Source of the DNA: Melanocharis versteri
Taxonomy: Eukaryota; Chordata; Aves; Passeriformes; Melanocharitidae
Length of the DNA stretch: 64,000 nucleotides
Assembly: GCA_013397845.1 (NCBI GenBank)
Contig: VZTG01005436.1
Span: forward strand, 1,035,018 to 1,099,017
Direction of reading: 5' to 3'
The notes beneath the pieces were generated by a model. It was not told the DNA's origin. It ran no database searches and saw nothing but the letters and a program-made list of their open reading frames with translations. Below, one piece after another: positions 46,955 through 59,217 of this stretch (its first letter is position 1; each line of letters starts with the position of its first letter). The position numbers and the translations under genes were made by a program.

Positions 46955-48526
46955 TTTATTTTGATAAGGAAAATCCACACACATTAAAATCATTTTTATT
47001 TTTCTCCATTTTTGACACCAAAAGTGAATGTCTTATGTTACAATTCTCTATAGGATGGACACAAGTTTAGCTATTTGGGTTACTCAAAAAAGCAGTTTAG
47101 AAGGAAAAAAAAACATTAAACAGGAAAAAAACCCCAAAACTATTGCTTTGCTACAAATTACCATGTTTGTCCCAAAGTTCACAGAAAGTAAAGCCTCCCC
47201 ATAGCTATAGTCTACACAATCATTGTACCTAGAGTAAAAAGATATTGACTATTAACTAATGTTCTCAGCTTTTTATAAGTAGCACTTTAAGAATAAGTAG
47301 TATGATTTATTGCAATTTTGTACCAAGCAGTAAGACTGAACATCTGTATGCTGCAGATTTAAGCACACCAAAAATGTATACATTCACTTTAAAAAAATTT
47401 TTGCTTATCACTCTTCATTGGTAGTAGTGAAGTCAGCTGCCTGCTCAACCAAGTTAGACAATAGAGAGTGTTTCAGCATGCTTCCACTGAGAAAAATAGT
47501 CAATGGCATGAAAGTAGTAAATCTCACCTTAAAAGATGAAACTGTAGCAGAAAATGCAGCAATGCCCTCTTCATACAAGAATAAAACTTCATATGGAATT
47601 TTCACACTTTGAGAATACTTCTCTACATGAATATTTAAAGATAATCACATAAAGCTGTGTTGGAAAGACCTCGCTTTTTTAAAAAAGCAAAAAGACCACT
47701 GCTAAGGTTGGAATTTAGACTGCTTCAGATAACAATCTTGACCCAAAAAAGTATTTTAGTAGCAAATCATTATGATGTAGTTTTTATTTCCCACACATAT
47801 TACTAATAAATAAGTTCCTCTAAGACATCTCTTGCCAATTAGATTTGTATTCAGCTCCTACAACACCGTAAGCACTAAAATGAAGGGATACATTTAAATG
47901 AAGTTACACTTAAACAGAGTTACTAATATGATACTAAGACTTTTACAGAAATGCAAACAGGTTTACAGTTACATTTACTAAAAAGTTACAGTAATCTACA
48001 GAAAAGGTTGCTGTTGTACTCTCTCTGCATCCTAAAAGATCAAATTCAGTTATGTTGTTACTGAAAAAATGCATACAGAAATGCATTTCCCTTTATTCCA
48101 CATTAAAATCCTTCTCCACTATAATCTAGAGACAGAAGTACAACTTCTTTTCTGTACAAAAGAAAAGCTTTAAAAACACAGCTTCACATTTTACTATATT
48201 TTTGCCCTTCTCAGCTTCCAAGTTCTTGCAAAAACAAATATACATTTTCTCAAAAGTGAATTTAAAGGATGTCCACATTAAAAAAATAAAGCCTACAAAA
48301 AGTTCGAAGATTTAAAAAAATGTTACTCCTATGGCAGTGATCTCCTACTAGTCCAAAGTCCAGAAAGTTATCGACGTCCATTTAATATTATCTTTCTTCA
48401 TTTATCCAATTTATCAGGTTCCAATCACATTATTTGTAAGAAGTCCTTGAGCCGATGAGAGGGCAGAAGAGTTCTCTACAATTAAAAAACAGGAGATCAA
48501 ATTGGGTGTGCCTTTCAGAAAGATAT
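46955..48526 (-). other. TMPO: Probable TMPO 3' UTR
   Basis: AT-rich DNA downstream of the TMPO stop. Several minus-strand AATAAA hexamers occur (48092-48097, 47783-47788, 47306-47311, 46995-47000, 46955-46960). The distal pair would give a UTR of about 1.5 kb, but the site used cannot be chosen from sequence alone. Confidence 0.45.
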
Positions 48527-48821
48527 TCATTTGGCACTGCCCTGCTGACTGACAATATTCAGGTATTTAGAGAAAGGATTTCCTTGATTAGTTTCCATTG
48601 ACTGATAAACCAAAAACATGAAGACTGAAACAACAACAAAGAGAAGAACTTTTATCCACAAGGGAACAGGGCGTTCTTTTTTTATTGGTGGTTTCTCCGA
48701 CTTGATGTCAGTTGAGGTACCATATTTTTGCGCATACTTAGAGTAACTTTCCTCCAGTATGAAGTCACTGTGCTCTAGAGGCCGGCTTGCAGCTCCTTTG
48801 ATTGGTCTACGGCAGCTAGCA
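48527..48821 (-). CDS. TMPO: TMPO last coding exon (transmembrane, LAP2 beta C-terminus)
   Basis: It encodes ASCRRPIKGAASRPLEHSDF, then ERPVPLWIKVLLFVVVSVFM (membrane span), ending VSQQGSAK and TGA at 48529-48527. The acceptor is TTAACAG; the first base completes a Ser codon. It matches the human ASCRRPI...MEESFSSKY...VFLFLVYQAM layout. Confidence 0.96.
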
Positions 48822-51800
48822 CTGTTAATTAAAAAAAAAAATTGAAATACTACATATTTAAAACAGCAATCTGAAGTACACAAGGAAGTTTTAGTATAAT
48901 TAAAGAACTAAGAATTATTTCTGGTGAACACAGTACCTGAAATACTATTTTTAAAACTTGAGAGATAATGATAGACGTGTTTAAGTTAATAATTCAGTGT
49001 TCAAGCAAACACTCTTTAAAAATCCCAAACACAAAAACCCCCAAAACCCACAAGTAATAGCCTTTCCTAGACGCCATCTTTATTCACGCTAAGAGTAATC
49101 AACATGACTGCCACTAAAAGGAAAAAATAGGGCATATGAAAGTTCTTTCTGGCTTTGCAAAAGAAAACTCAAATATATGCTGCAAGATCTTTCCTTAATT
49201 TAACAGCAGGCCTATGCAGTTGCGTCTAGCCAAAAACCTAAATATTGCAAGTCATTACCACAGAAAAGCCCTTTCCATTTAACTTCCACCATCCAGAAAC
49301 TCCAGTAATAATTCCTACTAGTTAGTATTCCTAATAGTACCACCCTGTTCTCCCTCCTTCAATTTAAATAAAGAGGGGGCTGTTTTGGTAACAAATCTAT
49401 GTATATAGAATAGAAGAATAGGTGGCCATCACAAATGTCATTGAGCCAGAGTGCAAAAACTGTTCCTCAGAAATCTATCAATATAATCAAAAGATATTTC
49501 TCAGCTTAAATAGGTTTACAAGAACTGAGAAAAAAGCCCCCATAAACCTTAGAAATACCTAATTCCTGTAGGTGTTGATACTTCATAAGGGAACATTTCT
49601 TTAAGAATATCCCTTTCTACTCTTCTTTCTTCTGTAGTTCTCTCCAGCACCTAGGAAACCAAAAACAGTTAAGAGGCCGAACAGATAGCAAAACAAAAAG
49701 CATCTGCATAGCTATCTCAGTGACCACAACCATGTGCAATTTCTAAGAATGAATGAGTCACCCAGTGACATTCAAGAAGTTCACTTCTTGTGTTTTAGAA
49801 GCTTGTTTAACCTTAATTATTGGCAGCCATCCAGTCACTTTTGGTGTCTTAAAGCATTCAGTGATCTCCTCAGTTTCCTTTAAGATAAAGAATACATTGT
49901 ATAAATCCTATACACTTGCCAGCTGATGGTGCAGATGATCAAAAAAACTTAACCATCACCTCTATCATGGCTGTGTTGAGCAGATCACAGGGCTGGTTGT
50001 GGCCAACATGATTTAAAAAGCACTGATGTGGGCAATATGTCTCTTCTTGCTGTAATAAACCATGCCACAGTACAGTAAATTACTGACTGAGAAAAAACCA
50101 TCAGTGGTTTGGAATAGAACATCAGGTTTACCTACAACCTTCTACTCGACAACTAAATCTACATTGCAGTCATATTGTAAATGAAGTGTTAATAGCAGCT
50201 TTATCTACAGCTACATGAACAGACAAACAGGATCTTGCAATGTAAAATTCCACAACATTACAGTATTACATTAATACAATTACATATACTTGTAGGTGCT
50301 TTAGACAGTTCTCCAAGAGATATAATTTTTGACAACTTGAATAAGTTAACAGTAAAAGAATTATTTTCTTTCTTAATAACTGACATGAGTCTACAGATGC
50401 TTTTATAATTCAGGCATTTGGTCTAAAGTAATCCTACTACTCGATTCCTGAAATTAAAGCACATTGTGTTTTTTCAGGATAGGCTGATTTACAAGCTCAA
50501 AGGGAGATAACCCAAGTCTACTCTACTTTGAGCTGTTCAAAGAATTTAAAAGAAAAAAATTCCACATTTTGTTCAGAAAAATAGCAGCACAAGGAGAAAT
50601 AACATCAAAACATATTTGTCTTAGGGGAAAAAGAAAAAAAAAACAGATTTTCACACACGCACACCCAAACTGAAAGGGGAAGATAATAAGTTTATGTTCT
50701 CTTTTATGTCATGTGAGAACACTAGCTTATTTTGACTGGTGTCACCTGGGCAATGACATCCTCCACCCCCTCCGTACTAAGAAGTAAGCACATACACTCA
50801 AGAATTTTGTTCACAGAAAATAAGCAAGAGCAATCTAAGTTTTAATTTATTTACTTCAGCTGTCACCAGTGGTTTCTTTGGTGTTCTTCTGGGCATGTCT
50901 GAGAGTTCACTGACTGACAGTGTAGGAGCTGCATGCTTGAAATTTCCAGGCACCCTATTGCCAACCTGCCGAGATTCAAAATTGTTCAAACTCAGAAACA
51001 GCCAAAATACAAAATGAAAAGGGGCAAGGTGGCAGAACCAAACAACAAAAACTTTATGTGCATTGAATAGATGCATGTTAGAAGTTAACTCAAGAAGGTT
51101 ATGTAACAGATACTCCAAGATCAGCACAGGAAACACACTGCTTATCATTCCAAGTAGTTTCTTTTAAGCCATTTAGAAACATAAAAGCTATTTAGTTCAC
51201 AAGAAAAGCCAAACTTAAAAGCAAATATTCTGTATGTACTTAAATAAATTAAGAAAGTAACTAAGCTTTTAAAGTGGTTCTTTTCAGCCTCCCCCCCCCG
51301 CAAAAGACATTAGATGGGACCTAGGTGTTGACCTAGTCCCATCTCAAAGTGAACAGCATTAGGTACTAAAGCAGATACTGAGTATGTGGTTTCAAAGACT
51401 ACTGAATAGTCTTACTTTCCTTAAAACAGTCTTCTATTTGTCCAAAACAGAATGATTCTGTCAGTGAAGATATGTTACAGAAGAATACTACAATTGATTA
51501 AACATATTTACTAAGCATATTTACTAGGGTCTCGTTGCTTGCAGCCAATATAGTTTCATTTATGGGAGTACTCTCTGATATTACAGCATCATCTATAGGC
51601 AACTGTGCTGTAGCTTCCACCTGTTTGTTTAAAACAAACAAAAGACAACAATTGAATAAAAGAGCCACTGGGACCCAAAGAGTGAGAGAAAAAAAAGAAA
51701 AAAAGCTTGTCTATTGTAAAAGCCTCTCATCACCCTTTTTCTTGGTGCTCTTCTTGACACTCTTGTAGTCTCCCTAGAAAATGCCTGCAGAGGTCCACTT

Positions 51801-54800
51801 TTTGAAGATCCACTCGTCCAGACAGTTTCAGTAACTTCATCTTGAGAATAGGTCTATTCAAGCATCAAACACATGATCATACACATGAAAACCAGCCCCA
51901 AACATCGGATACTCACAACCAAAAGCCAAAATAGCATGCATGCTCCAAAAGCAACATGTCTACAATCAAAAAACTGTGGATCCTACTACATTCAATAATG
52001 AATAGCTAGCTAGATTAGTAGCATTGACCATAATACTTACATTTGAGCACATTGTTGTTCAAATAGAGAACTGAATAGATAATGCCCAACAGTAAAAACT
52101 GCTAATTTGCTCACTGCCCTAGACTGAGCTAACACTACAAGGAGTTACATCAGGTCATGGACAGCAGACATGAAGCTTTCAGGCCCATTACATTTCCTGC
52201 CTACACACACACAAATAAATCTATGAGCATAAGCAGAAAGCATCACCTTGTTCTCTACACAGATGGGGTTCTATTCTCTCAAGCAGAGTTGGGAACAGTT
52301 TTTGCACAGCCACCTAGGTTTCAACAGGAACTGATCTTCAGCCACAGGGGTCAGGGGGAGACACAATGATCTTAAAAGTTTCCACATACAGGAATGAAAC
52401 TAACAATTTTCACATTACAGCAGGTTTAAACAATCAAGCCTGACACAGACCTCTCACAAATCTAAGTAACAGCATGAAGTACCAAACTTTTATAGCCATT
52501 AGCAAATGCAGATCATTCCCTATGCTTTACTACAAGTTTCATGCTCAAAGCAAATGTCCCCCTCAAAACTAATTCCAGGATGGAAAGAGAGATGCGGATC
52601 TGATTCTTCTAGATTACATACAAGATTTTCTTATTTTATTTGGTTAAGTTTAAAAATAAAAATTATTACTTTGTTAATACTTCTATCTTTACACATTAAC
52701 ACCTCATACAGTGATGTATTATCAAGTTTTTGGAAGTTACACACATCGCTGAATAAAGTTATAACACTGCAACTGTCAGTTACAGGTTCAGTAGTGGAAA
52801 TTACTAGAACAGTAATAGCCCCAAAACAATGTGTTAAGAGAACAGGCTGAAAAGTACTTATTAATTGAAAGGGGACACTGAAACTAGAAGCTGAGCAGGT
52901 TTATATTTCTATGATAAATTCTATATTACAGCTACTACATACCCAGCAGAGGGAGCACAAGTGTTTCACTTCACTCCAAAGTCACTGAAGTATTTTATAA
53001 AACAAATGCACAGACCTCAGGTCCAAACCAGATCCAGATTTTTTGTTTAGAATTGTAGATTTCAGCCTAATTCTCCAAAATTCTTTACAATTTAAACAGA
53101 CTTTTGATGAAACATCTTCTAACCCCTCCTTAAATATTTACCAGACACTGCATTCTCTTCCTTCCTGCAACCTACAATCACAGCTCCCCACCTCAACACC
53201 ATACACTTTCTATTTGAGAGGTGTTCTTCAGAAGCTTAGAGGAAAAATACTAATTTCAGAGTATTTCTACTCCAACACAATCCACTCAGGAAAGCAGGAA
53301 GGCTTTTCACTCATACTAGTAACAAAGAGCTCCCCATCCTAGACTATTTGACTAGGAATTACTTATCTTCTAATGAAAAGTTAGAATCACTAATAACTGC
53401 CTCTCTTCTTCAGATGCTTCCATCATATGTTTTAAGTACCAAATTTCAATTTTTTCTTGCATGAAAAGTCTAGGAAAAACCAGAATCTACTGCATAAAAC
53501 CCATCCAGACTTCAGCAGAATACAGTCAACAGACAAAATAAAAAAGAAGAAATAAAAATTGTCATCTACAGTTATAGTTATCCTCACTGTCAACAGAGCA
53601 GGCATCTACAATATGAATATGTAACATTCATGTTAGGTACACCAACACCATGTACGTAACCAGAGAAATTACAATGGTGTGGTACACAAGCAGTGTTCAG
53701 CATGGGCTTTTAACTGTCAAATAACTCATAAACAGAGGAGCTACAGATTGTGACTTTACCTCAGCTATCACTTACCAAATTACTATACAGGTAGTCAAAA
53801 AAAATACAGGGACGAGTAGGGGAACACAGCACATGCAGAATGTCACTGTACAAAGTCTCAGGGGAGAGAGAAGTTCTACACTGCTCCTTAACATTTACAT
53901 TGTTTAGCCTGCCTCCTTCTGTCCAATGCCATTTACTATGAGGTGCCGGGCTCAGTTTTGAACTCTAGATTCTACTGGATTAGAAGAGGGTATTTAAATT
54001 AGGGTTTTCTGCCAACTTTTCACTACGAGGAGGTAATTAAACAGAAGTAGCTGAGCTCAAGTTCATCCAGCCCTCCACTGCTAACTGACTGATAAGACCC
54101 ACATGCCTGCTCAACCTCCCCACCCAATTTCTTTTGCAGCAGTCTGCTTAATAACTATCTATCTGTTTGCACTCTCTTCTTAAGAGAACAGCTACATCCA
54201 GCCATGCCAAATGACACAGTCTTGTCAGTTATGTATGTCTGGTCTAAAACCGGTGCTGCACAGGACCCAGAAGTAACTAGCAGTGCTCACACCACACTGC
54301 CCACCAGCTCAGCCTCACCATTCTTCAGACACTCATAATCTTTGAGCCAATGCCACACAGTGCACAACAGTTGAAATAGTTCTGCAGAATGAGCGTAGTC
54401 CTTTGACACAATAGCTGAAAACCTACAATCCAATTCCACAAGAAGAAGGGGAGGAAAGAAAAAAAATCTTCTCCACCTTCTTGTTTTGTTCTCAGCAAAA
54501 TACATGACTACACACATTTGCTAGCCAAAAGCATTAAGTTGTTCTTGGCTTCAAGCAGCTGCAAAATTTTACTGGGGGGTGGGTGGGGCTGTTTGTTGCA
54601 GGCTTTTTAGATGGTTTTGTCTGCTTGCTGTATTTAAAAAAAAATCAAAACAAAAACCAATGAGAAGTTCAAAGGTAAAAAGTTAAACAAACTAAAGAGA
54701 GTTTCTGAAGAATTTGGCAATTTTGAAATTAGATAACCTCTTGATTATGCCTCTGATATTCCTTTTATTAACTCCTGGTAATTAAAATATGCAAGTTGCA

Positions 54801-57800
54801 AAATATTGCATCTATACTGCACATGTAAGATTGCAAGACAAAACAGTAATGACCTGATACTAATATAGTGAAACTGGAAATATAGTGAAACTGGATGACA
54901 AAAAATCGAGGAAACAAATCATCATTTAAAACACCACAAAAATACCTCACTAAATCTCTTTTATTCTGTAAGTGGTTCCTGAAGACTACAAGTTATGTTT
55001 GTTGACAGAAGAATTAAATATCTCTATTACAATGAAGCTGGCAGGGATTTCTGGCAGAATAACAATTTTGAAAAAATTAATTCTTAAAATACAAGAACAT
55101 AAAGATTCAGATGCTCATTATAAAGACCATCATGAGCAGAAGTTGCCCGAACAAATTAAAGAATATTTGGTGTGTTGAACTATGTGTGTGTTTCAAATTT
55201 TTGAAGTAAAATCTCTTCAGCTTGTACCCTAAAACTCCAACTTAAGCAGAACTAGTTATGGATCTCCATAACTGTGCTGTATTACTCAAGGTCATATAGC
55301 AGCATTTTACCTGGTTTAAGAGACATCCATAGCTAAAGCATGCTTATACATATATGCACACACATTCAATAAAAAGCAAGCATCTGGTATTTAACCAAGT
55401 ATTGAGAAAAGCCACTGAGATCTGCTAAAATACACCAAGCGATTAACAAGTCAGATTCTGAGTCACTGAATGTTTCTATACAAGTCATTTACTGTAGCAT
55501 AACTCCACTACTTACTGGTCAGATGAACAACATTGTAAAGACTCTAAGTATCCTATGCTGGGGAACAGGGTATTTAGCAACACTTTCACATCGCAAGGAC
55601 AGCTCAGCCATCGACTACCAAACCCTGTATTCAGCAGTCTGAAAATCAGAGGTGCTTCTGTAAAATCCCTCTTGTATCAAGACAGCAGTACGAATATTTA
55701 TAAGTAAAGGACAGGTGGTACATACAGGGAGATCTAGACTTGTTATTTATTCTTTTTCTTCATAGGAGAAGCTTTTCAAGAAATTCATGTCTACTCTAGT
55801 ACTGCTGCTACAAACACAGCTGAAGAAAAAAAATTATATAGATAGCTAGCATATGCATGTACACACATACACACACACATATAGAGGCATATATCCAAAT
55901 ACATTACTTAACATATTACATTTAAATGAGTCATTAAACAGATGCATCTAAAATATATAACTATAGCTATCTAACCAGATAGATACATATATGTATTTAA
56001 AAACACTTCTTAAAAAAACAAAAAAAAACACATACCCCTTTTTCCAAACTTTTTTTTTTTTGGAGAAACTACTACTTTTATTAAATCAAGTTGATTACAA
56101 ACATCCAACAGAAAGCCATCAGCCCATGTGACTTAAAAATCTGTCAGGTTTTCAAAACTAAACGTGTTAAAGTTGCCTACTATTCTCTAGGAGATGCTAC
56201 AGCAGCTGGCAAGTCAGACAAATAGCTTTGAGCAGGCCATAACTTTGGACATTATCAGACAGGCTAAAAACAGCCGCTACAGTTAATTCACAAGATTCTC
56301 ATGCTGTATTAGAACAGGCTTTCTAAAAGAACTTTTAAGAAACAGCATAGCTCACTTAGTCAAATGTGATGTTAATAGTAAGGTATTTAGTGAGCACATC
56401 ACCAGCAGTTAGTAGCTGTTCCACGTGCCCCTATGATAAACATACCTGGTTGTGTTCAACAACTCTTTTTTGTTTGAGTGCTACTGGTGTCTTCGTCCTG
56501 GCTTTCAGAGGTTCTCTCTTCTCAAGCCTCAGTTCAGTCTTCGGATCTGCAACCAGTTTTAATATAATTAGTTTCTATAATACTACTGGTTGTTGTACTA
56601 GTTGAAACCAAATGTATTTTAATAAAAGTTCGTTTTAAGAGGAAACATAACTCTTATAAGTTACCATTTCCTTAAAAAGCTGTGAAACAGGTATATTTCT
56701 CTATTGAATGTATAAGAACAAAGACTTTTGAAGAATAACCTTAAAATTATTTTAAAACACTGACCAATGTATTTACGTTTTGTGCTAAAAATCCTACATT
56801 TCAGATAAGCCTTTACCAATCCAGCAGTTCCATTTAGAAACTGGTATCAAATTGCAATTCCTTTCACCGAAGTACCATTCTACTATTGATTGTAGTAAAG
56901 GTATTGAAGCTTGTCAATGTTGTTTGAAGTTGATAGCTTAGTTTCCTTTAAAATATGTCCTTTTATATAAAACCCCATTTTTGATGCAGTAGAAAGGACA
57001 GTGGTTAGCGGTCATCACCCCAACACCCAATATGCAGTTCTCCTGTCTATTTGATTTAAAGGCTCCAGTCTGGGGAAAATGGATAAAAGGGACCAGTTCA
57101 GTAGCAATAGGTTTCCCTTCCCAGAACAGGCACCAGGATCACTGTGCTAGTACTGCATGATCAAGTACATGACTCACATGGCCCACAGCAGTATCTTACA
57201 GCCTCACCCAACAGCAAGATCATACCCTCCTTAGGTTATTTCTACTGCAAGTATTATTCATGTATAATCTGAATCGTTCCCATGCAACTTCCACTCAAGT
57301 CTTACCTTCTTCATTGTCACTGTACTGGTCAGAATCATTGTTTCCATTCTGTCTGGTGTTCTCAGTAGTTGAAATCGCTGGGAGAGGCACAGGTGCCTTC
57401 AGGTCAGGACCTTGTTCCATCAGTTTCAACAGCTTTTTCTCATAAAGTTTCCTAGTAGTAGCTATAACAAGGAAGGATACATGCTAAAGATACAGTTTTT
57501 ATCTTTCTTGACTTGACTGTTGCATAATCTTTGGGAATTTCTGAAAATAATGTTTTGTTTATTTTTAATAAGTTTGTATGGCCCAGCGTGTCTATGTATA
57601 TATATATATATGCACACACCCCTCTAGGTACACAATTCTGCCTCTAAGGCTTCTAACTTCTCAGTTTAAGAGAGCTCTTAGATAAACTTAAACCTGTTCA
57701 TACACTGCAAGTTATGGAAAGGAAATCTATGGAAAGGGAATTTACCTGCTTCTTAGATGTTTTGTTTCATATGCTGCAATATACAAATTGTTATGCCCGC

Positions 57801-59217
57801 ACAAAAAAAAAAATTAGCGAGTTTGATATTGCAAGGGCAACAGTTTCCATGCAGATGGCACTATTATCCTCCCAATTCCCTTACTCTGGAATTAATGCCC
57901 CTGCCTTTGCCTTGTTGGCAAATTCAGTCCAATAAGCATCAGAGGTGATGCAAGCAAGTAGCAACAACAGAACTTTCTGCTTGTTGCCATCTAGCCATCA
58001 GGTTGGCTTGCTTGATACAAGAGGACAGCTGTCTAAAAGGTATCAAGTCTAGCACATAATTTCACATCTGGATTTTGCTGGCAAAAATCTGTAGAGGTGA
58101 CTGGTGGCTGAGCTGTTAGAGGCAGAAAAAAAATTCTAACCTCTGAGGTTTTCTGATAAGAGGAAACCACCATTAAAAAGAAATGGCAGCTGCTCAAGAA
58201 ACAGAATCCACACCCTCTAAGAATTAAAGGCTTTAAGTTAGACCAAATTTGAATGTCTTTCCAGTGGACTATATAGGTTCTTGAGTTTTTCATACGTGAG
58301 TACTATCCAAGAGGTACAGGATGAATGGCAAGGCATGCAGAATCAACTAACTGAAAATATTACAGATAATATTTTGAATACACACAGAACTGCAGGCTCA
58401 GTCACTGACACTTCCATCCACCTAGGATTTCAAGAACATTCCACAGAAGGCTCTGCATACTACAGACAACAATCTTTTTTTGAAGAGTTGTGAAATCAAA
58501 TTCCCTTGCCATTAGGCTCCTGCACAATCTGAAAGGCAAGGCGCTTTGATCCCGCATCATAGCTGAGTGCCCAAGGCAGGAGATTAGGCTGGGGTCAGGA
58601 CTACTCCTGATATAGGCCAGCATACAGGACAGAATGCTAGGCTAGAAAAAAAAATTAGCAAAGGAAAACATTACTGCACAATGCAGTGAGTAGGAAATGC
58701 TCTAGGGAAAGGGAAGTTCCGTGTTCTCATTCTGCTCTCAATACTATTAGGTTATTATGTAAGATGTATTTCCTATTTCAGTGGGCCCAGATATAAAACT
58801 CTGTATCAAAAGACCTAATTATCCCAACACTGAACTTTAACTAATAGTTACACAGAACAGAAGTTGGAACATCTCCAGCTGGCCTAGAACATGAAAAGCA
58901 AACTGCAGACTTGCCCACCTGCAATGTTCTTCAAGTCTTCTCAATGTAAACAGTTCAATGAAAATATCCTAGGTAGGAAGTAGGATTGCAACAGTACTGG
59001 TATTAAACAGTAACTGAATCAGGGGAACTTCACAAGTGAGGTTTAGTGAAAAATAAAACAGATTAGTATCTACTAGTTCAGTCGACCTACCGACAATCGG
59101 GCCAGGATTTACTCCATACTTCATAAGTTGCTCTTGAAGGTCTTCATTACTCATCTCTGTTACATCTAGGTCATCCTTCTCCTCTGGTCTGGGTTTATCA
59201 GTTTTCTTTGTAGCTTT
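48527..59217 (-). CDS. TMPO: TMPO, thymopoietin / LAP2 beta (first coding exon beyond right edge)
   Basis: TMPO encodes lamina-associated polypeptide 2. The beta form is a type II inner-nuclear-membrane protein that binds lamin B and, through its LEM domain, BAF and chromatin. Eight exons join in frame to 365 codons plus a stop. In order they give the LEM domain (DLDVTEMSNEDLQEQLMKYG), a basic nucleoplasmic region, a regulatory region with Arg/Lys-Pro motifs, and a C-terminal membrane span (LLFVVVSVFMFLVYQSM) with a short lumenal tail. Adding the roughly 93 residues of the missing first exon (LEM-like domain) gives about the human beta length of 454. Three adjacent phase-0 exons (111, 96 and 120 nt) total 327 nt, exactly the 109 codons that separate human beta and gamma. 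I see no alpha-type long exon. Confidence 0.95.
49559..49650 (-). CDS. TMPO: TMPO coding exon upstream of the C-terminal exon
   Basis: This 92-nt exon encodes VLERTTEERRVERDILKEMF, then PYEVSTPTGI plus AG. The acceptor is TCCTAG and the donor GTATTT. ERRVERDILKEMFPYE is identical to human. It has no ATG-led frame of its own. Confidence 0.95.
49812..49877 (-). other. TMPO: Candidate 66-nt in-frame cassette exon of TMPO (unproven)
   Basis: Between two phase-0 TMPO exons, a stop-free 22-codon segment, ETEEITECFKTPKVTGWLPI then IK, is flanked by TATCTTAAAG on the 5' side and AAG|GTTAAA on the 3' side. Inclusion would keep the frame. The donor has T at +3 and is weak. I recall no such exon in human LAP2. 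It could be chance. Confidence 0.25.
50855..50965 (-). CDS. TMPO: TMPO exon (skippable, beta-specific)
   Basis: This 111-nt phase-0 exon encodes VGNRVPGNFKHAAPTLSVSE, then LSDMPRRTPKKPLVTAE. The acceptor is CGGCAG and the donor GTAAAT. It matches human VVNRVTGNFKHASPILPITE, IPRRAPKKPL. Confidence 0.95.
51312..51344. repeat. Near-perfect inverted repeat, 4-nt loop, in TMPO intron
   Basis: AGATGGGACCTAGGT and ACCTAGTCCCATCT pair over 14 bp with one bulged C around GTTG. It lies next to a run of nine C (51291-51299) and 180 bp from the exon at 51525-51620. Confidence 0.85.
51525..51620 (-). CDS. TMPO: TMPO exon (skippable, beta-specific)
   Basis: This 96-nt phase-0 exon encodes VEATAQLPIDDAVISESTPI, then NETILAASNETL. 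The acceptor is AAACAG and the donor CTA|GTAAAT. It aligns with human VETSEHFRIDGPVISESTPI, AETIMASSNESL. Confidence 0.94.
51734..51853 (-). CDS. TMPO: TMPO exon (skippable, beta-specific)
   Basis: This 120-nt phase-0 exon encodes TYSQDEVTETVWTSGSSKSG, then PLQAFSRETTRVSRRAPRKR. The acceptor is GAATAG and the donor AGG|GTGATG, a weak site that would suit regulated inclusion. It aligns with human SYSQAGITETEWTSGSSKGG. Confidence 0.94.
51854..56445. other. TMPO intron, no further gene seen
   Basis: This 4.6-kb intron is mostly unique AT-rich sequence. It contains a short (CA)n run at 55861-55882 but no recognised exon, RNA gene or mobile element. Confidence 0.55.
55861..55882. repeat. (CA)n microsatellite
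   Basis: A short interrupted CA dinucleotide run followed by TA-rich DNA, in a TMPO intron. Confidence 0.8.
56446..56546 (-). CDS. TMPO: TMPO coding exon
   Basis: This 101-nt exon encodes PKTELRLEKREPLKARTKTP, then VALKQKRVVEHNQ, after two bases that complete Asp. The acceptor is TTGCAG and the donor GTATGT. It aligns with human IELKLEKREPLKGRAKTPVT. Confidence 0.95.
57306..57461 (-). CDS. TMPO: TMPO coding exon (end of LEM domain)
   Basis: This 156-nt exon encodes TTRKLYEKKLLKLMEQGPDL, then an acidic stretch NDSDQYSDNEE. The acceptor is TTATAG and the donor GTAAGA. The split codon at its start reads GCT (Ala) where human has Gly. It completes the LEM fold begun in the upstream exon. Confidence 0.95.
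57597..57611. repeat. (TA)n microsatellite
   Basis: A short uninterrupted TA run within a TMPO intron. Confidence 0.8.
59091..59217 (-). CDS. TMPO: TMPO second coding exon (LEM domain)
   Basis: This 127-nt exon encodes KATKKTDKPRPEEKDDLDVT, then EMSNEDLQEQLMKYGVNPGP, IV plus G. This is the LEM domain core, which binds BAF. The acceptor is TCTCAG and the donor GTAGGT. It matches human KATKKTDKPRQEDKDDLDVT. Confidence 0.97.
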
